This document shows, piece by piece, positions 9,086-18,670 of a DNA stretch of 64,000 bases. The stretch is taken from NCBI GenBank assembly GCA_024707145.1, contig JANQAI010000011.1, positions 992,001-1,056,000 on the forward strand. The letters run 5' to 3'. Both the position numbers and the translations under genes were made by a program. The number at the start of each line of letters is the position of its first letter. Within the stretch, counting starts at the first letter, position 1. Source of the DNA: Magnetospirillum sp. Lineage in GTDB: Bacteria > Pseudomonadota > Alphaproteobacteria > Rhodospirillales > Magnetospirillaceae. Under the pieces are notes generated by a model that was given only the letters and a program-made list of their open reading frames with translations, did not search any database and was not told the DNA's origin.

Positions 9086-11486
9086 ATGACCACGGGGCTG
9101 ACGGTCCGAAAGCGCATTTACGGCGGCTTCTTCGGCATTCTTTTCCTCCTCGTCCTGGTGGCCGGCATCGGCTTCACCGGCTTCCTGACGGTCGGCGACA
9201 ATGTCGCCCATTACGCCAAGGAAGCGACGGACACCGTTCGCCTCCAGCAGATCGACCGCGACGTGGCCGATCTGCGCCGCAACGTCCTTATGTTCACCGA
9301 GAAGGAGGACGCCAGCGCGCTGGACCGCATCCGCGCAACCCAATCGTCCCTGCGCGCCAGGCTCGACGAGGCGGCCACGGCCACCGCCGGGAGCGACAAG
9401 AGCGGCGCCATCGCCACCATGTCCCGGCTTATCGGCGAATATGGAACCCTGCTGGACAAGGGCGTCGATCTGAGCAAGCGCAAGGCCTACCTGCTCAACG
9501 ATGTGCTGATCCCGGTGGGCAATCAGGCGCTGGCCGCCCTGCAGGGCTATCGCGACGCCGTCGCCTCGCGCGGCAGCGAGCAGGTGGTGGCGACCGGGCG
9601 CGTCTATGAACATGTTCTCTTGGGCCGGCTGCTGGTCGCCCGCTTCTTCATCACCCCCCAGGCCAAGCAGGCCGAAGAGGCCAAGCGCCAGCTGTCGGTG
9701 GCGGTGGAAAAGCTGAAGGCTCTCGCGGAAGCGGAAAAGGATCCGCAATTCCGCCGCCAGGCGGATCAGGCGTTCGCCCTCATGAGCCAGTACGAACAAA
9801 ATTTCGGCGAAACCGTCACCGCCATCTTCGACCTGGACGCCATCATCAACAAGGAACTGGCTCCGCGCGGTGCCCGTTTCGCCGAGCCTGGCGGCCCAGA
9901 CCCGCGACGATCACCTCAAGGAGATGGACGGCTTGCGTGAAAGCACCCTGTCCACGGTGTCGTCACAGAAGGCCTTGACCGGCATTCTCAGCCTGATCGC
10001 CCTGGCCGCCGGCATCGCCTGCGCCTACCTGATCGCGCGTTCGATCCTGGTTCCGATCACGCGGATGACGGGGGCCATGGGCGAGCTGGCGACCGGCCAT
10101 CTGGAGGTGCCGGTGCCGGCGCTGGAGCGCACCGACGAGATCGGCGAGATGGCGCAGGCCGTTCAGGTGTTCAAGCAGAACGCGGTGGACAAGAAGCGGA
10201 TGGAGGAAGAGGCCGAGGCGGCGCGGGTGGCGCAGGCCGAGGCGGAGGCGGCGCAGCGGGCGCGCGAGGCGGCCATCGTCGCCGAGGTGGCCGAGGTGGC
10301 CAAGGCCGCCAGCGCCGGCGACCTGGACCGCCGCATCGACCTGGCCGGCAAGGACGGCTTCCTGCTCAACCTGTGCGAGGGCGTCAACAACCTGGTCAAC
10401 CTGACCGGGGTGGCGCTGAAGGACGTCGCCGCGGTGCTGGCCTCGGTGGCCCGCGGCGACCTGACCCGGCGCATCACCAACGAGTACGGCGGGCTGTTCG
10501 GCCAGCTGAAGGGCGACGTCAACCAGACCGCCGACAAGCTGTTCGAGATCGTCACCAACATCAACTCCGCCGCCGGCCAGATCAACTCGGCCGCCTCGGA
10601 GGTGGCCGCCGGCAGCCAGGACCTGTCCGAGCGCTCCGAGCAGCAGGCCTCCGCCCTGGAAGAGACCGCCGCCTCCATGGAGGAGCTGGCCGCCACCGTG
10701 CGCCAGAACGCCGCCAACGCCCAGCAGGCCAACCAGCTGGCGGCCGGCGCCCGCGAGGTGGCGGCCGGCGGCGGCGAGGTGGTCAGCAATGCCATCACCG
10801 CCATGGGCCGCATCGAGGCCTCGTCGCAGAAGATCGAGGACATCGTCGGCATGATCGACGAGATCGCCTTCCAGACCAACCTGCTGGCGCTCAACGCCGC
10901 GGTGGAGGCGGCCCGCGCCGGCGACGCCGGCAAGGGCTTCGCCGTGGTGGCCCAGGAGGTCCGCAACCTGGCCCAGCGCTCGGCCCAGGCCAGCAAGGAG
11001 ATCAAGACCCTGATCGCCGAAAGCTCGACCCAGGTGCGCGGCGGCGCCGACCTGGTCAAGGGCGCCGGCAAGACGCTGGAGGAAATCCTCGGCAGCGTCA
11101 AACGGGTGGCCGACATCGTCGCCGAGATCGCCGCCGCCAGCAGCGAGCAGGCCAGCGGCATCGACCAGGTCAACGCCGCCGTCACCCAGATGGACGAGAT
11201 GACCCAGCAGAACGCCGCCCTGGTCGAGGAATCCGCCGCCGCAGCCCATGCCCTCGAGGAACAGTCCCAGGAACTCAACCGCCTCATGGGGTTCTTCAAC
11301 ACCGGAGCACCGGCCGCCAGCGCCGCCGCCCCCCACACTCCCCACGCCGCCCCGCCGGCCCGCACCGAGCCCCGCCCGGCCCCGCGCAAGCCGGCCCCCA
11401 AGCCGGCGGCGAAACCGCTGGCCAGGCCCGCCGCCAAGCCGAAGACGGCGGCGGCCCACAAGGACGAAGACTGGGCGGAGTTCTGA
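9086..11486 (+). CDS. Methyl-accepting chemotaxis protein (frameshifted)
   Basis: Chemoreceptor of about 799 residues: TM1 (about 11-35, [20 protein letters not shown]), a helical periplasmic sensor (40-285), TM2 ([22 protein letters not shown]), HAMP and further HAMP-like segments ([27 protein letters not shown]), then the signalling domain with hairpin tip [20 protein letters not shown]. The Ala/Pro-rich tail ends in DWAEF, like the CheR/CheB-docking pentapeptide of high-abundance receptors. The frame breaks near 9894: GCCGAGCCTGGCG has one extra C, and removing it gives [35 protein letters not shown] precedes the ATG. A strong terminator follows. Confidence 0.92.
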
Positions 11487-11505
11487 CCCGCCCCCCGACA
11501 ATCAC

Positions 11506-11534
11506 GCCGCCCGGTTCCGCCGGGCGGCTTTTTT
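11506..11534 (+). terminator. Chemoreceptor terminator
   Basis: Perfect 9-bp stem GCCGCCCGG/CCGGGCGGC with a 5-nt loop followed by six T. Confidence 0.93.
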
Positions 11535-11606
11535 GTCCTCGGGGGGCTGGCGCGCTTCCCTGCGGAATGAAATACTTCCCCATTATCGTTCGAACCGAGT
11601 GGCCCC

Positions 11607-13248
11607 ATGCGTCGCGCCATCCTTACCGCCACCACCCTTCTTGCCATCCATGCGTTCTTCCCCGCCTTTGCCGGCTGGGACGAGGGACTGAGCGCCTATC
11701 AGCGCAAGGATTGGAAGACCGCCCTTGCCGAGCTCAAGCCCCTGGCCGATGCGGGCCATGCCGGCGCCCTGTCGCGCCTGGGACATATGACCCTGCATGG
11801 ACAGGGTGTGGACAAGGACGTGCCCGCCGCCCTGCGCCTGCTGACCGCCGCCGCCGAGAAAGGCGACGCGCTGGCGCAGAACACTTTGGGCGGCCTGTAT
11901 TTCCGCGGCACCGGCACCCCGCGCGACGTGGCCCAGGCCCTGGTATGGTTCGGCCGCGCCGCCGAGCAGAAGCAGCCCAACGCGCTCAACAACCTGGGCC
12001 AGCTCTATATGTTCGGCAACGGCGTCGCCAAGGATGAGGCCAAGGCTGTCAGTCTGCTGCGCCAGGCCGCCGACGCGGGCATCGCCGCCAGTTGGGAAGC
12101 CCTGGGCATGGCCTATTGGGATGGCCGCGGTGTCGCCGCCGACCATGCCGAAGCGTTGCGCTGGTTCCGCAAGGCGGCCGAACGTGGGCTGATGCTGTCA
12201 CAGAACCGGCTGGGCTCCGCCCTGTGGAACGGCGACGGCGCCGCCAAGAACGCGGCGGAGGCGGTCAAATGGTTCGAACTGGCCGGCGCCCAGGGTGACG
12301 GCGCCTCGCTCTACAACGTCTCCTTGGCCTATCTGCACGGCGTCGGCGTCGCCAAGGACGGCGAGAAGGCGGCCTATTACGCCATCCTTGCCGCCCGCCA
12401 GGCCAAGCCGACCGACAAGGCCCGGTTCGAACAGGCCCGCGACGCCCTTCGCGGACGCAGCGCCACCGATCTCTGGGCGCGGGCGGAAGCCAGTGCCCAG
12501 ACATGGACGCCCAAGCCCGGTGCCGGCGCCGCCAGCCCCGGCGGCCCCGACCCACTGGACGCCGCCCTGCCCGCGCCCGCGTCCAAGCCAGCCTCCCCCC
12601 ACCGTACCGCCGCGCCCGCAATTCACTTCCGGTTCGGGCATCATCGTCAGCCGGGACGGCATCGTCCTGACCAATTCCCACGTGGTGGAGCGCTGCCGCA
12701 ACATCCGGGTCAGTTTCGACGGGCAGGAGCCGCAGGCCGCCACCGTGGTCGCCCGCGACGCCACCAACGACCTGGCCGCCCTCAAGGCTTCGCTGCGGCC
12801 CGCCGAGGTCGCCCGTTTCCGCGAGGACAAGCCCCTGCGCTCGGGCGACAACGTGGTCGCCATCGGCTATCCGCTGTCGTCGCTGCTGTCGCGCGAGCCC
12901 AATGTCACTGCCGGCGTGGTCAGCGCCCTGGCTGGCATCAAGGGCGACAAGCGGCACTACCAGATCACCGCGCCGGTCCAGAAGGGCAATTCCGGCGGCC
13001 CCTTGGCCGACATGAGCGGCAATCTGGTGGGCGTCGTCACCTCGAAGCTCAATGCCATGAAGATCGCCGACAGCACCGGCGACCTGCCGCAGAACGTCAA
13101 TTTCGCGGTCAAGGCCGAGGTGGCGCGCCAGTTCCTCGGCGCCAACGGCGTCGGTATCGAGACGGCCCCCGCCACGGCCGTGCTGACACCGGCCGATGTG
13201 GGCGAGATCGTCAAGAAGGTGACGGTCTTCGTGGAGTGCGAGGGTTGA
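11607..13248 (+). CDS. Sel1-repeat protein fused to a trypsin-like serine protease (frameshifted)
   Basis: Secreted or periplasmic protein of about 546 residues. Signal peptide MRRAILTATTLLAIHAFFPAFA, then about seven Sel1-like repeats (residues 30-275; e.g. GALSRLGHMTLHGQGVDKD, AQNTLGGLYFRGTGTPRD), a Pro/Ala-rich linker, and a trypsin/DegP-like domain. Catalytic triad: His in TNSHVVE, Asp in ATNDLAAL, Ser in KGNSGGPL. No PDZ domain is visible. The frame breaks at about 12595-12601 in a run of six C; one extra C separates the linker from TSGSGIIVSRDGIVLTNSHV. Repeats plus protease suggest substrate or partner recruitment in the envelope; the actual target is unknown. Confidence 0.85.
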
Positions 13249-13254
13249 GCCCGG

Positions 13255-13728
13255 TCAGCGGGCCTGCAGGTTGAGGTCCACGTCGCCGTTGCGGCTGCGG
13301 GCACGGATGGCACGCGGGCGGTCTGGCGCCAAATCGTAGTGCACGTCCTCGGCATAGCTCTTGCCTGCGGCCCGGCTTTCATCCACCAGCGCCCCCAGAA
13401 CGGCGATGCCGCCGGTAGCGACAAAAAGGGCCGAATTGCCCCAGATCCAGCCGTCGGCGGTGGCGTCGAGCGTATAGGAGGTCGGACGGAAGCCCGGCGC
13501 CTGGCAGGTGACCGTCACCGGCGCGGCGGCGGTGGGTACCGAGACGATGGCCGGAGTTTCCACGCTGGCGCTGAAACCGTCATAGCCCTTGAGGTCGCAG
13601 CGGGCTTTATCCGGATTGGTGCGGATCTGGACCTCGGAACTGGTGGACCCGACCACCGAGGCGCAGGCGGCCAGCCCCATCAGGCCCGCCGCCCCCGCCA
13701 ACAGCTTGACGATCCCCCTGCCCCGCAT
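13255..13728 (-). CDS. Putative lipoprotein, unknown function
   Basis: 157 residues from MRGRGIVKLLAGAAGLMGLAAC, with lipobox LAAC cut before Cys 21, so probably lipid-anchored. The start at 13728 is preferred over the upstream frame because AAGGGGG lies 8 bases before it and the signal peptide then begins at the N-terminus. The mature part has a PEGA-like beta-rich segment (IRTNPDKARCDLKG to VTCQAPGF, about 35-90) and a short hydrophobic stretch (SALFVATGGIAVLGALVDE). It is convergent with the protease gene, with only a few bases between. Function not recognised. Confidence 0.72.
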   Translation of the reverse strand: MRGRGIVKLLAGAAGLMGLAACASVVGSTSSEVQIRTNPDKARCDLKGYDGFSASVETPAIVSVPTAAAPVTVTCQAPGFRPTSYTLDATADGWIWGNSALFVATGGIAVLGALVDESRAAGKSYAEDVHYDLAPDRPRAIRARSRNGDVDLNLQAR

Positions 13729-13802
13729 GTGCCGCGCCCCCTTCTGCTGCGCGGCCACTATCCCAAGGACATGCCTGCCTGGCAAGAGGATAGCGCTCCC
13801 CC

Positions 13803-14054
13803 TCACATGAGCAGCAGCCGTTCTCCCGCCTTGACCTCGGGCGCCGGTTCGTAGGCCACCACCCAGTAACCGCCCTTGTCGTGCCAGCGGGCGGTCAGCA
13901 GATCCTCGGTCGCCTCGCGGTCGCCACCCAGATGGATAGCAGCAATTTCCAGCGCCTCGGAGGCCGTATCGGCGACCCGGTCCAGCACCTCGGTGATGCG
14001 AAACGGCTGGGTGTCGGTGCCGGGGATAGTGGTCTGGATGACGATGAGAGGCAT
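13803..14054 (-). CDS. Small conserved hypothetical protein
   Basis: 83 residues, MPLIVIQTTIPGTDTQPFRIT, soluble and acidic with no recognisable motif. RBS GCGCCTCTGTCC is weak, but the frame has normal codon use and fits tightly between the lipoprotein gene and nnrS on the same strand. A role cannot be assigned. Confidence 0.55.
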   Translation of the reverse strand: MPLIVIQTTIPGTDTQPFRITEVLDRVADTASEALEIAAIHLGGDREATEDLLTARWHDKGGYWVVAYEPAPEVKAGERLLLM

Positions 14055-14128
14055 GGACAGAGGCGCTCCTGGCGAAAGTGTGGCAACCCCGTCTAGGTAC
14101 GCTTGCCGCCTTGCCGGAAGGTTAAACC

Positions 14129-15340
14129 CTACCCCGGCCGCCCATCTGCGCGCGGCCGTGTCACGATGGGGAAATAGACCACGACGAACAGGCCCCAGGC
14201 CAGCGCCCACAGCGTCCCGCCGGCATGGGTCAGGCCCAGTTGGGCATCTGGCGCCAACGGGGCCACGACCCGCAGCAACGCCCCCACGGACAGCAGCACA
14301 TAGGCGGCGACCGTGGCCTTGGACACCTGTAGCGACCGGCCGGAATGACCCAGGGCTGCGCGGCTCATCACGCCCAGAACCATGGTGCCGATGCTGCCCG
14401 CCGTCAGCGCGTGCACGGCAGCCGAGGCCGGCAGGGCATCCACGAAGCTGGACAGGCCCAGCAGCGCAAGGCCGATCACCAGCCACAGGTAGCCCAGGTG
14501 CAGCACCCCCAGGATGGGATTGGAGACGGTTCGCGCGCCGTACCAACGCGACATGCGCAGCAGATGGATGGCCGCCGCCGCCAACAGCACCGCACCCGCC
14601 ACCGCCGAGCCGGGCGCCAGCGCCATCAACACGCCGGCCAGCAATACGCTGGCCTGGGCGCCACCCTTCTCGATCCAGCCGATGGGGCGCAGTTCCACCG
14701 GACGACCCTGCATGCGCAACCAGTTCTGGGTGAAGGAGGGAACGATACGGCCGCCGACGATGGCGATCATCACCAGCAGCAACGCCACACCCAAATAGAC
14801 CCCGCGCATGGGATCGCCCCAACCGAGGGCCATGCCGGCATGGACCAGGGCGTTGGCCAGCAGGAACAGCGCCAGAATGGGCAGGAAGACGATGTTGCGC
14901 CACTTGCCCGCGCCGATCAGCGGCTTGGCCAGCAGGACCGCCAGCAGCGGCACATAGGCCAGATCCAGGACAGCCACCACGGCAGCAGGCAGCCAACCCG
15001 CCAAGGTAAAGGCGACGCGGCCGGCCAGCCAGACGGCGAACAGCAGCATCAGCGGGCGGCCGCTGACATGGTGGGTATTGGTCCAGTTGGGTACCGCGGT
15101 CAGCAGGAAGCCGCCCACCGCCGCGCCGGCGAAGCCGAACACCATCTCATGGCCGTGCCAGGCTGCCGCCGCGGCCGGAAAATTCAGGTCCATTCCGCCC
15201 ACATAGACCACCAGCCACAGCGGTAGGGCTAGCGCCGCCTGGATGCCGGCGAACAGGAAGAACGGACGGAAGCCGGCGGCGAAGAACAGCGGGCCGGGCT
15301 TGCCGCGATAAACCGGTTCCTGCAGCGGAATTGTTGCCAT
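14129..15340 (-). CDS. nnrS: NnrS family heme/copper membrane protein
   Basis: 403-residue polytopic membrane protein (about 12 helices) of the NnrS family, linked to nitric-oxide stress and denitrification. The family signatures are visible: FFAAGFRPFFLFAG (17-30), WHGHEMVFGFAGAAVGGFLLTAVPNW (62-87) and HALTAGSIGTMVLGVMSRAALGHSGR. The histidines in WHGHEM and TNTHHVSG are candidate metal or heme ligands. The start at 15340 has AGGAG 7 bases upstream. A perfect FNR-type box (15397-15410) lies 57 bp before the start. It is divergent from nifB and shares the intergenic region with its sigma-54 promoter. Confidence 0.92.
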   Translation of the reverse strand: MATIPLQEPVYRGKPGPLFFAAGFRPFFLFAGIQAALALPLWLVVYVGGMDLNFPAAAAAWHGHEMVFGFAGAAVGGFLLTAVPNWTNTHHVSGRPLMLLFAVWLAGRVAFTLAGWLPAAVVAVLDLAYVPLLAVLLAKPLIGAGKWRNIVFLPILALFLLANALVHAGMALGWGDPMRGVYLGVALLLVMIAIVGGRIVPSFTQNWLRMQGRPVELRPIGWIEKGGAQASVLLAGVLMALAPGSAVAGAVLLAAAAIHLLRMSRWYGARTVSNPILGVLHLGYLWLVIGLALLGLSSFVDALPASAAVHALTAGSIGTMVLGVMSRAALGHSGRSLQVSKATVAAYVLLSVGALLRVVAPLAPDAQLGLTHAGGTLWALAWGLFVVVYFPIVTRPRADGRPG

Positions 15341-15396
15341 GGCACTTCTCCTGGGGCGCGATGATTTGAGATTGCGACCAACGCGCAACCCTGGCC

Positions 15397-15410
15397 TTGA
15401 TGGGGATCAA
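15397..15410. promoter_or_regulatory. FNR/NNR-type box (nnrS control)
   Basis: TTGATGGGGATCAA is an exact match to TTGAT-N4-ATCAA, the site of CRP/FNR-family regulators such as FNR, FnrN and Nnr/DNR. It is 57 bp from the nnrS ATG and 15 bp from the NifA site of nifB, so it more likely serves nnrS. Confidence 0.8.
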
Positions 15411-15424
15411 GGCCCTGCGGCCTT

Positions 15425-15440
15425 TGTCGCAACCCCGACA
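15425..15440. promoter_or_regulatory. NifA upstream activator site for nifB
   Basis: TGT-CGCAACCCCG-ACA matches TGT-N10-ACA exactly. It lies 75 bp upstream of the -24 element of the nifB promoter. Confidence 0.85.
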
Positions 15441-15514
15441 GGACGTCGGACATACGACAGGCAAACAAGCCCCCTCCAGGCCAGGATCCCAGGGTTTCCG
15501 CCAGTCCTCTCAGT

Positions 15515-15529
15515 TGGCACGCCCCTTGC
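15515..15529 (+). promoter_or_regulatory. Sigma-54 promoter of the nifB operon
   Basis: TGGCAC-GCCCC-TTGC is a perfect -24/-12 element, 43 bp before the nifB start. Confidence 0.92.
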
Positions 15530-15572
15530 GAAGACTAGGTCGGTACGATCCCCCTGATCGCGGAGGCCGCCG

Positions 15573-17055
15573 GTGAGCAGCAACGTCATCCCCCTCTCGA
15601 GCATTCTGGCCAAGCGCCCTCATACGGTGGCTGACGCCAAGCCCGCCGGCGGTTGTTCGTCCAGTTCGTGCGGTTCGTCCCAGGGCCAGGGCGACATGCC
15701 CAGCCACGTCTGGGACAAGATCAAGGATCACCCCTGCTACAGCGAGGAAGCCCACCACTACTTCGCCCGCATGCATGTGGCGGTGGCGCCGGCCTGCAAC
15801 ATCCAGTGCAATTACTGCAATCGGAAATACGACTGCTCCAACGAGTCCCGCCCCGGCGTGACCAGCGAGCGCATGACGCCCGAACAGGCGGCGCGCAAGG
15901 TGGTGGCGGTGGCCAACAAGGTGCCGCAGCTGTCGGTGCTGGGCATCGCCGGCCCCGGCGATTCCATGTTCGATGCCAGGAAGACCTTCGAGACCTTCCG
16001 GCAGGTCGAAACTCTGCTGCCGGACCTGAAGTTCTGCGTGTCCACCAACGGCCTGGCCCTGCCCGACCACATCGACGCGCTGGCCGACCACAACATCGAC
16101 CACGTGACCATCACCATCAACATGGTCGATCCCGAAATCGGCACGCAGATCTATCCGTGGATCTATTTCAAGGGCAAGCGCTACATCGGTCTGGACGCCT
16201 CCAAGATCCTGCACGAGCGCCAGATGGAAAGCCTGGAGCGCCTGAAGGAAAAGGACATCCTGGTCAAGGTGAACTCGGTGATGATCCCCGGGATCAACGA
16301 CCAGCACCTGCTGGAGGTCAATGCCGCCATCAAGGAGCGCGGCGCCTTCCTGCACAACGTCATGCCGCTGATCTCGGACCCGGCCCACGGCACCCATTTC
16401 GGCCTGACCGGCCAGCGCGGCCCCACCCCGGCCGAGTTGAAGGACCTGCAGGACAAGCTGGCCGGCGGCGCCAACCTGATGCGGCATTGTCGCCAGTGCC
16501 GCGCCGACGCCGTCGGCATGCTGGGCGAGGACCTGTCCCAGGACTTCACCATGGACAAGATCGCCGACGAGGTGGCCTACGATCCCGAGCCGCGGCGCCT
16601 ATACCGCGAGGTGGTGGAGCGCGAGCGCGCCGATCATCGCAAGGCCACCGCCGCCGCCACTGCCGAGCTTGCCGCCACCCTGCCGGCCGCCCCGGCCAAG
16701 CTGGTCGCCATCGCCACCAAGGGCGGCGGCCGTATCAACCAGCATTTCGGACATGCCAGCGAGTTCCAAGTATACGAGGTGGATGCCTCCGGCGTACGCT
16801 TCGTCGGCCACCGCAAGGTGGAGAACTACTGCCAAGGCGGGTGGGGCGACGAGGACGTTCTGGAAGACAAGGTGATCCCGATCCTGACGGGCATCGACGC
16901 GGTCTTCGTCTCGAAGATCGGCAGCTGTCCGAAAAAGGATCTGGCCCCGTGCCGGCATCGCCGCCGTCGACGCCTATCCGTTCGAATATATCGAGACTGC
17001 CGTCGCCGCCTGGTACGCCGATGCCTTCGGCGCCGCCGTGCAGGACTTGGCCTGA
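15573..17055 (+). CDS. nifB: Nitrogenase cofactor biosynthesis protein NifB (frameshifted near 3' end)
   Basis: Radical-SAM enzyme that builds NifB-co, the 8Fe-9S-C precursor of FeMo-co. 493 residues once corrected. The radical-SAM motif is CNIQCNYC (CX3CX2C, about residue 75), the SAM domain runs to about 340, and a NifX/NafY-like domain starts at about 370 ([20 protein letters not shown]). The start is GTG at 15573 with GGAGG 7 bases upstream. The frame breaks at about 16946: GGCCCCGTGCC has one C too many, and removing it gives [20 protein letters not shown] to the stop at 17055. First gene of a sigma-54 operon with fdxN, nifZ and nifT. Confidence 0.96.
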
Positions 17056-17089
17056 CCAAACCGTTGTTTGAGAGAGAGGAGTAGCCATC

Positions 17090-17275
17090 ATGGCCATGAA
17101 GATCGATGCCGGTTCCTGTTCCGCTTGCGGCGCTTGCGAGTTCGAGTGCCCCAACGCCGCCATCTCCATGAAGGGTGACGTCTACGTCATCAAGGCCTCG
17201 GCCTGCACCGAGTGCGACGGCGACGACCCGAAGTGCAGCGCCGTCTGCCCGTCGGACTGCATTTCCAAGGCCTAA
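17090..17275 (+). CDS. fdxN: Nif-associated 2[4Fe-4S] ferredoxin FdxN
   Basis: 61-residue bacterial-type ferredoxin with two cluster motifs: [12 protein letters not shown] (residues 10-21) and [16 protein letters not shown], the second with the longer loop typical of nif-linked FdxN. Likely electron donor to nitrogenase or NifB. It follows nifB by 34 bp with RBS GAGAGGAG. A second in-frame ATG two codons later is an alternative start. Confidence 0.93.
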   Translation: MAMKIDAGSCSACGACEFECPNAAISMKGDVYVIKASACTECDGDDPKCSAVCPSDCISKA

Positions 17276-17299
17276 GCAGCCCAAGCGGGGGAGGTGCCG

Positions 17300-17563
17300 A
17301 TGGAAGAGGTCTGCGAACTGTACGAGCCCCCCGCCTTCGAGGCGGGCGACAAGGTTCACGCGATCCGCGCCGTGCGCAATGACGGGACCTATCCCGGCTG
17401 CGCCATCGGGCAGTTCCTGATCCAATCCGGCGACGTCGGCTATGTAAAATCCGTCGGCACCTACCTCAACCGCTTCTACGTCTACGCCATCGACTTCGTC
17501 GATCGCGGCATCCTGGTCGGCATGCGCCGCCACGAACTCGAACTCCTGGAGCCCGCGCCATGA
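17300..17563 (+). CDS. nifZ: NifZ
   Basis: NifZ helps mature the P-cluster of the MoFe protein. 87 residues with the family core AGDKVHAIRAVRNDGTYPG and YVKSVGTYLNRFYVYAIDFV. ATG at 17300 is preferred over the GTG at 17294 because that GTG lies inside the ribosome-binding site (GGGGGAGG). It overlaps nifT by 4 bases, so they are probably translationally coupled. Confidence 0.92.
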   Translation: MEEVCELYEPPAFEAGDKVHAIRAVRNDGTYPGCAIGQFLIQSGDVGYVKSVGTYLNRFYVYAIDFVDRGILVGMRRHELELLEPAP

Positions 17564-17772
17564 AGGTGACGCTGCGCAAGGTTGCCGATTATTACGAAAT
17601 CTATGTGCCCAAGAAGGATCTGGAAGAGAAGATCGTCGCCATGGAGAACGGCACCCCGTGGGGTGGCGTGATCACCATCAGCAACGGCTGGAAATTCCAG
17701 ATGCCGGACATGCCGGCCGACACTCCCATGCCCATCACCGTCGACGCCCGCAAGCTGGGCGACGAGGACTGA
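17560..17772 (+). CDS. nifT: NifT/FixU
   Basis: 70-residue NifT/FixU family protein, MKVTLRKVADYYEIYVPKKD, with the WGGVITISNGWKFQMPD core. Exact biochemical role unknown; it is conserved in nifB and nifHDK operons and dispensable where tested. ATGA overlap with nifZ. Confidence 0.92.
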   Translation: MKVTLRKVADYYEIYVPKKDLEEKIVAMENGTPWGGVITISNGWKFQMPDMPADTPMPITVDARKLGDED

Positions 17773-17776
17773 CGCC

Positions 17777-18637
17777 ATGAGCGCCGCGCCCGAGACCACC
17801 GTCTTGCTGGAACGTCTGTCGGCCGATGTGGCCGCCGGCCGGCTGATTCCCTATCTCGGGCCGGACGTCCTCACCCTGGGCCCGGCCGAGCCGCCGGTGC
17901 CGGCCGGGGCCCGCGCCCTGTCGCAGCTGTTGAGCTCGCGCGTGGCGGTGCCCGGCCGCATCCGCAACAACCTGTGGCACACCGCGCAGTACATCGAAAC
18001 CTTCCGCCACCGCGTCACCGTGGACAAGCTGATGGCGGAGATCTTCAAGCCGGTGCCCGAGCCCAACCACCTGCATCGCTGGCTGGCCTCGCTAGACCAA
18101 CTGCCGCTGGTGGTCGACACCTGGTACGACGGCGCCATGCGCGCAGCCCTGGCCGGCCGCTCCGATTGGGGCTCTGTCCATGGCGCCTCCAAGGCGCGCC
18201 GCACCACCGACGTCCCCTGGGTGCGCGCGTTCGATGCGGCGGGGGTGGAATGCGAGGCCGAGGCGGCCATCGACTGGGCCACCGTGCTGTACAAGCCCCA
18301 TGGCGCCGCCCAGCCCGATGGCGACGTGCTGGCCTCCGATTCCGATTACGTCGAGGTGTTGACCGAGATCGACCTGCAGACGCCCATTCCCGGCGTGGTG
18401 AAGGAGCGGCGCAGCGACCGCGGCTTCATCTTCCTCGGTTGCCGCTTCTACGACCAGATCCTGCGCACTTTCGCCCGCTGCATCCTGCGCAGAGCCGGCG
18501 GTCCACACTACGCCGTGGTCCCCGACGATCTGACCCCCAACGAGATCAAGTTCCTCAGCATCGAGGGCATCACTCCGATCGTCCTGCCGCTGGCCGAGGC
18601 TGCCCTCGCGCTCACCGGCGCGACGGAGAACGTATAA
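17777..18637 (+). CDS. SIR2-like domain protein of the nif cluster
   Basis: 286-residue cytoplasmic protein with a SIR2-like fold (SIR2_2 type). The N-terminus AAGRLIPYLGPDVLTLG (about 16-32) takes the place of the nucleotide-binding loop; PLVVDTWYDGAMRAAL (about 109-125) and RGFIFLGCRFYDQILRTFARCIL (about 214-236) follow the SIR2-like pattern. Genes of this type recur beside nifB/nifZ/nifT in diazotrophic proteobacteria, but no function is established. It starts 4 bp after nifT, so it is in the same operon. The canonical sirtuin GAG and HG motifs are not obvious, so deacetylase activity should not be assumed. Confidence 0.8.
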   Translation: MSAAPETTVLLERLSADVAAGRLIPYLGPDVLTLGPAEPPVPAGARALSQLLSSRVAVPGRIRNNLWHTAQYIETFRHRVTVDKLMAEIFKPVPEPNHLHRWLASLDQLPLVVDTWYDGAMRAALAGRSDWGSVHGASKARRTTDVPWVRAFDAAGVECEAEAAIDWATVLYKPHGAAQPDGDVLASDSDYVEVLTEIDLQTPIPGVVKERRSDRGFIFLGCRFYDQILRTFARCILRRAGGPHYAVVPDDLTPNEIKFLSIEGITPIVLPLAEAALALTGATENV

Positions 18638-18670
18638 CCAGAAATCGTTTGGAGAGAGGGAGTTTCCCCT

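Noticed and set aside
9870..11647. 500-codon antisense frames over the chemoreceptor gene
   Set aside because: They mirror the periodic helical coding sequence of the receptor and have no start signals or motifs.
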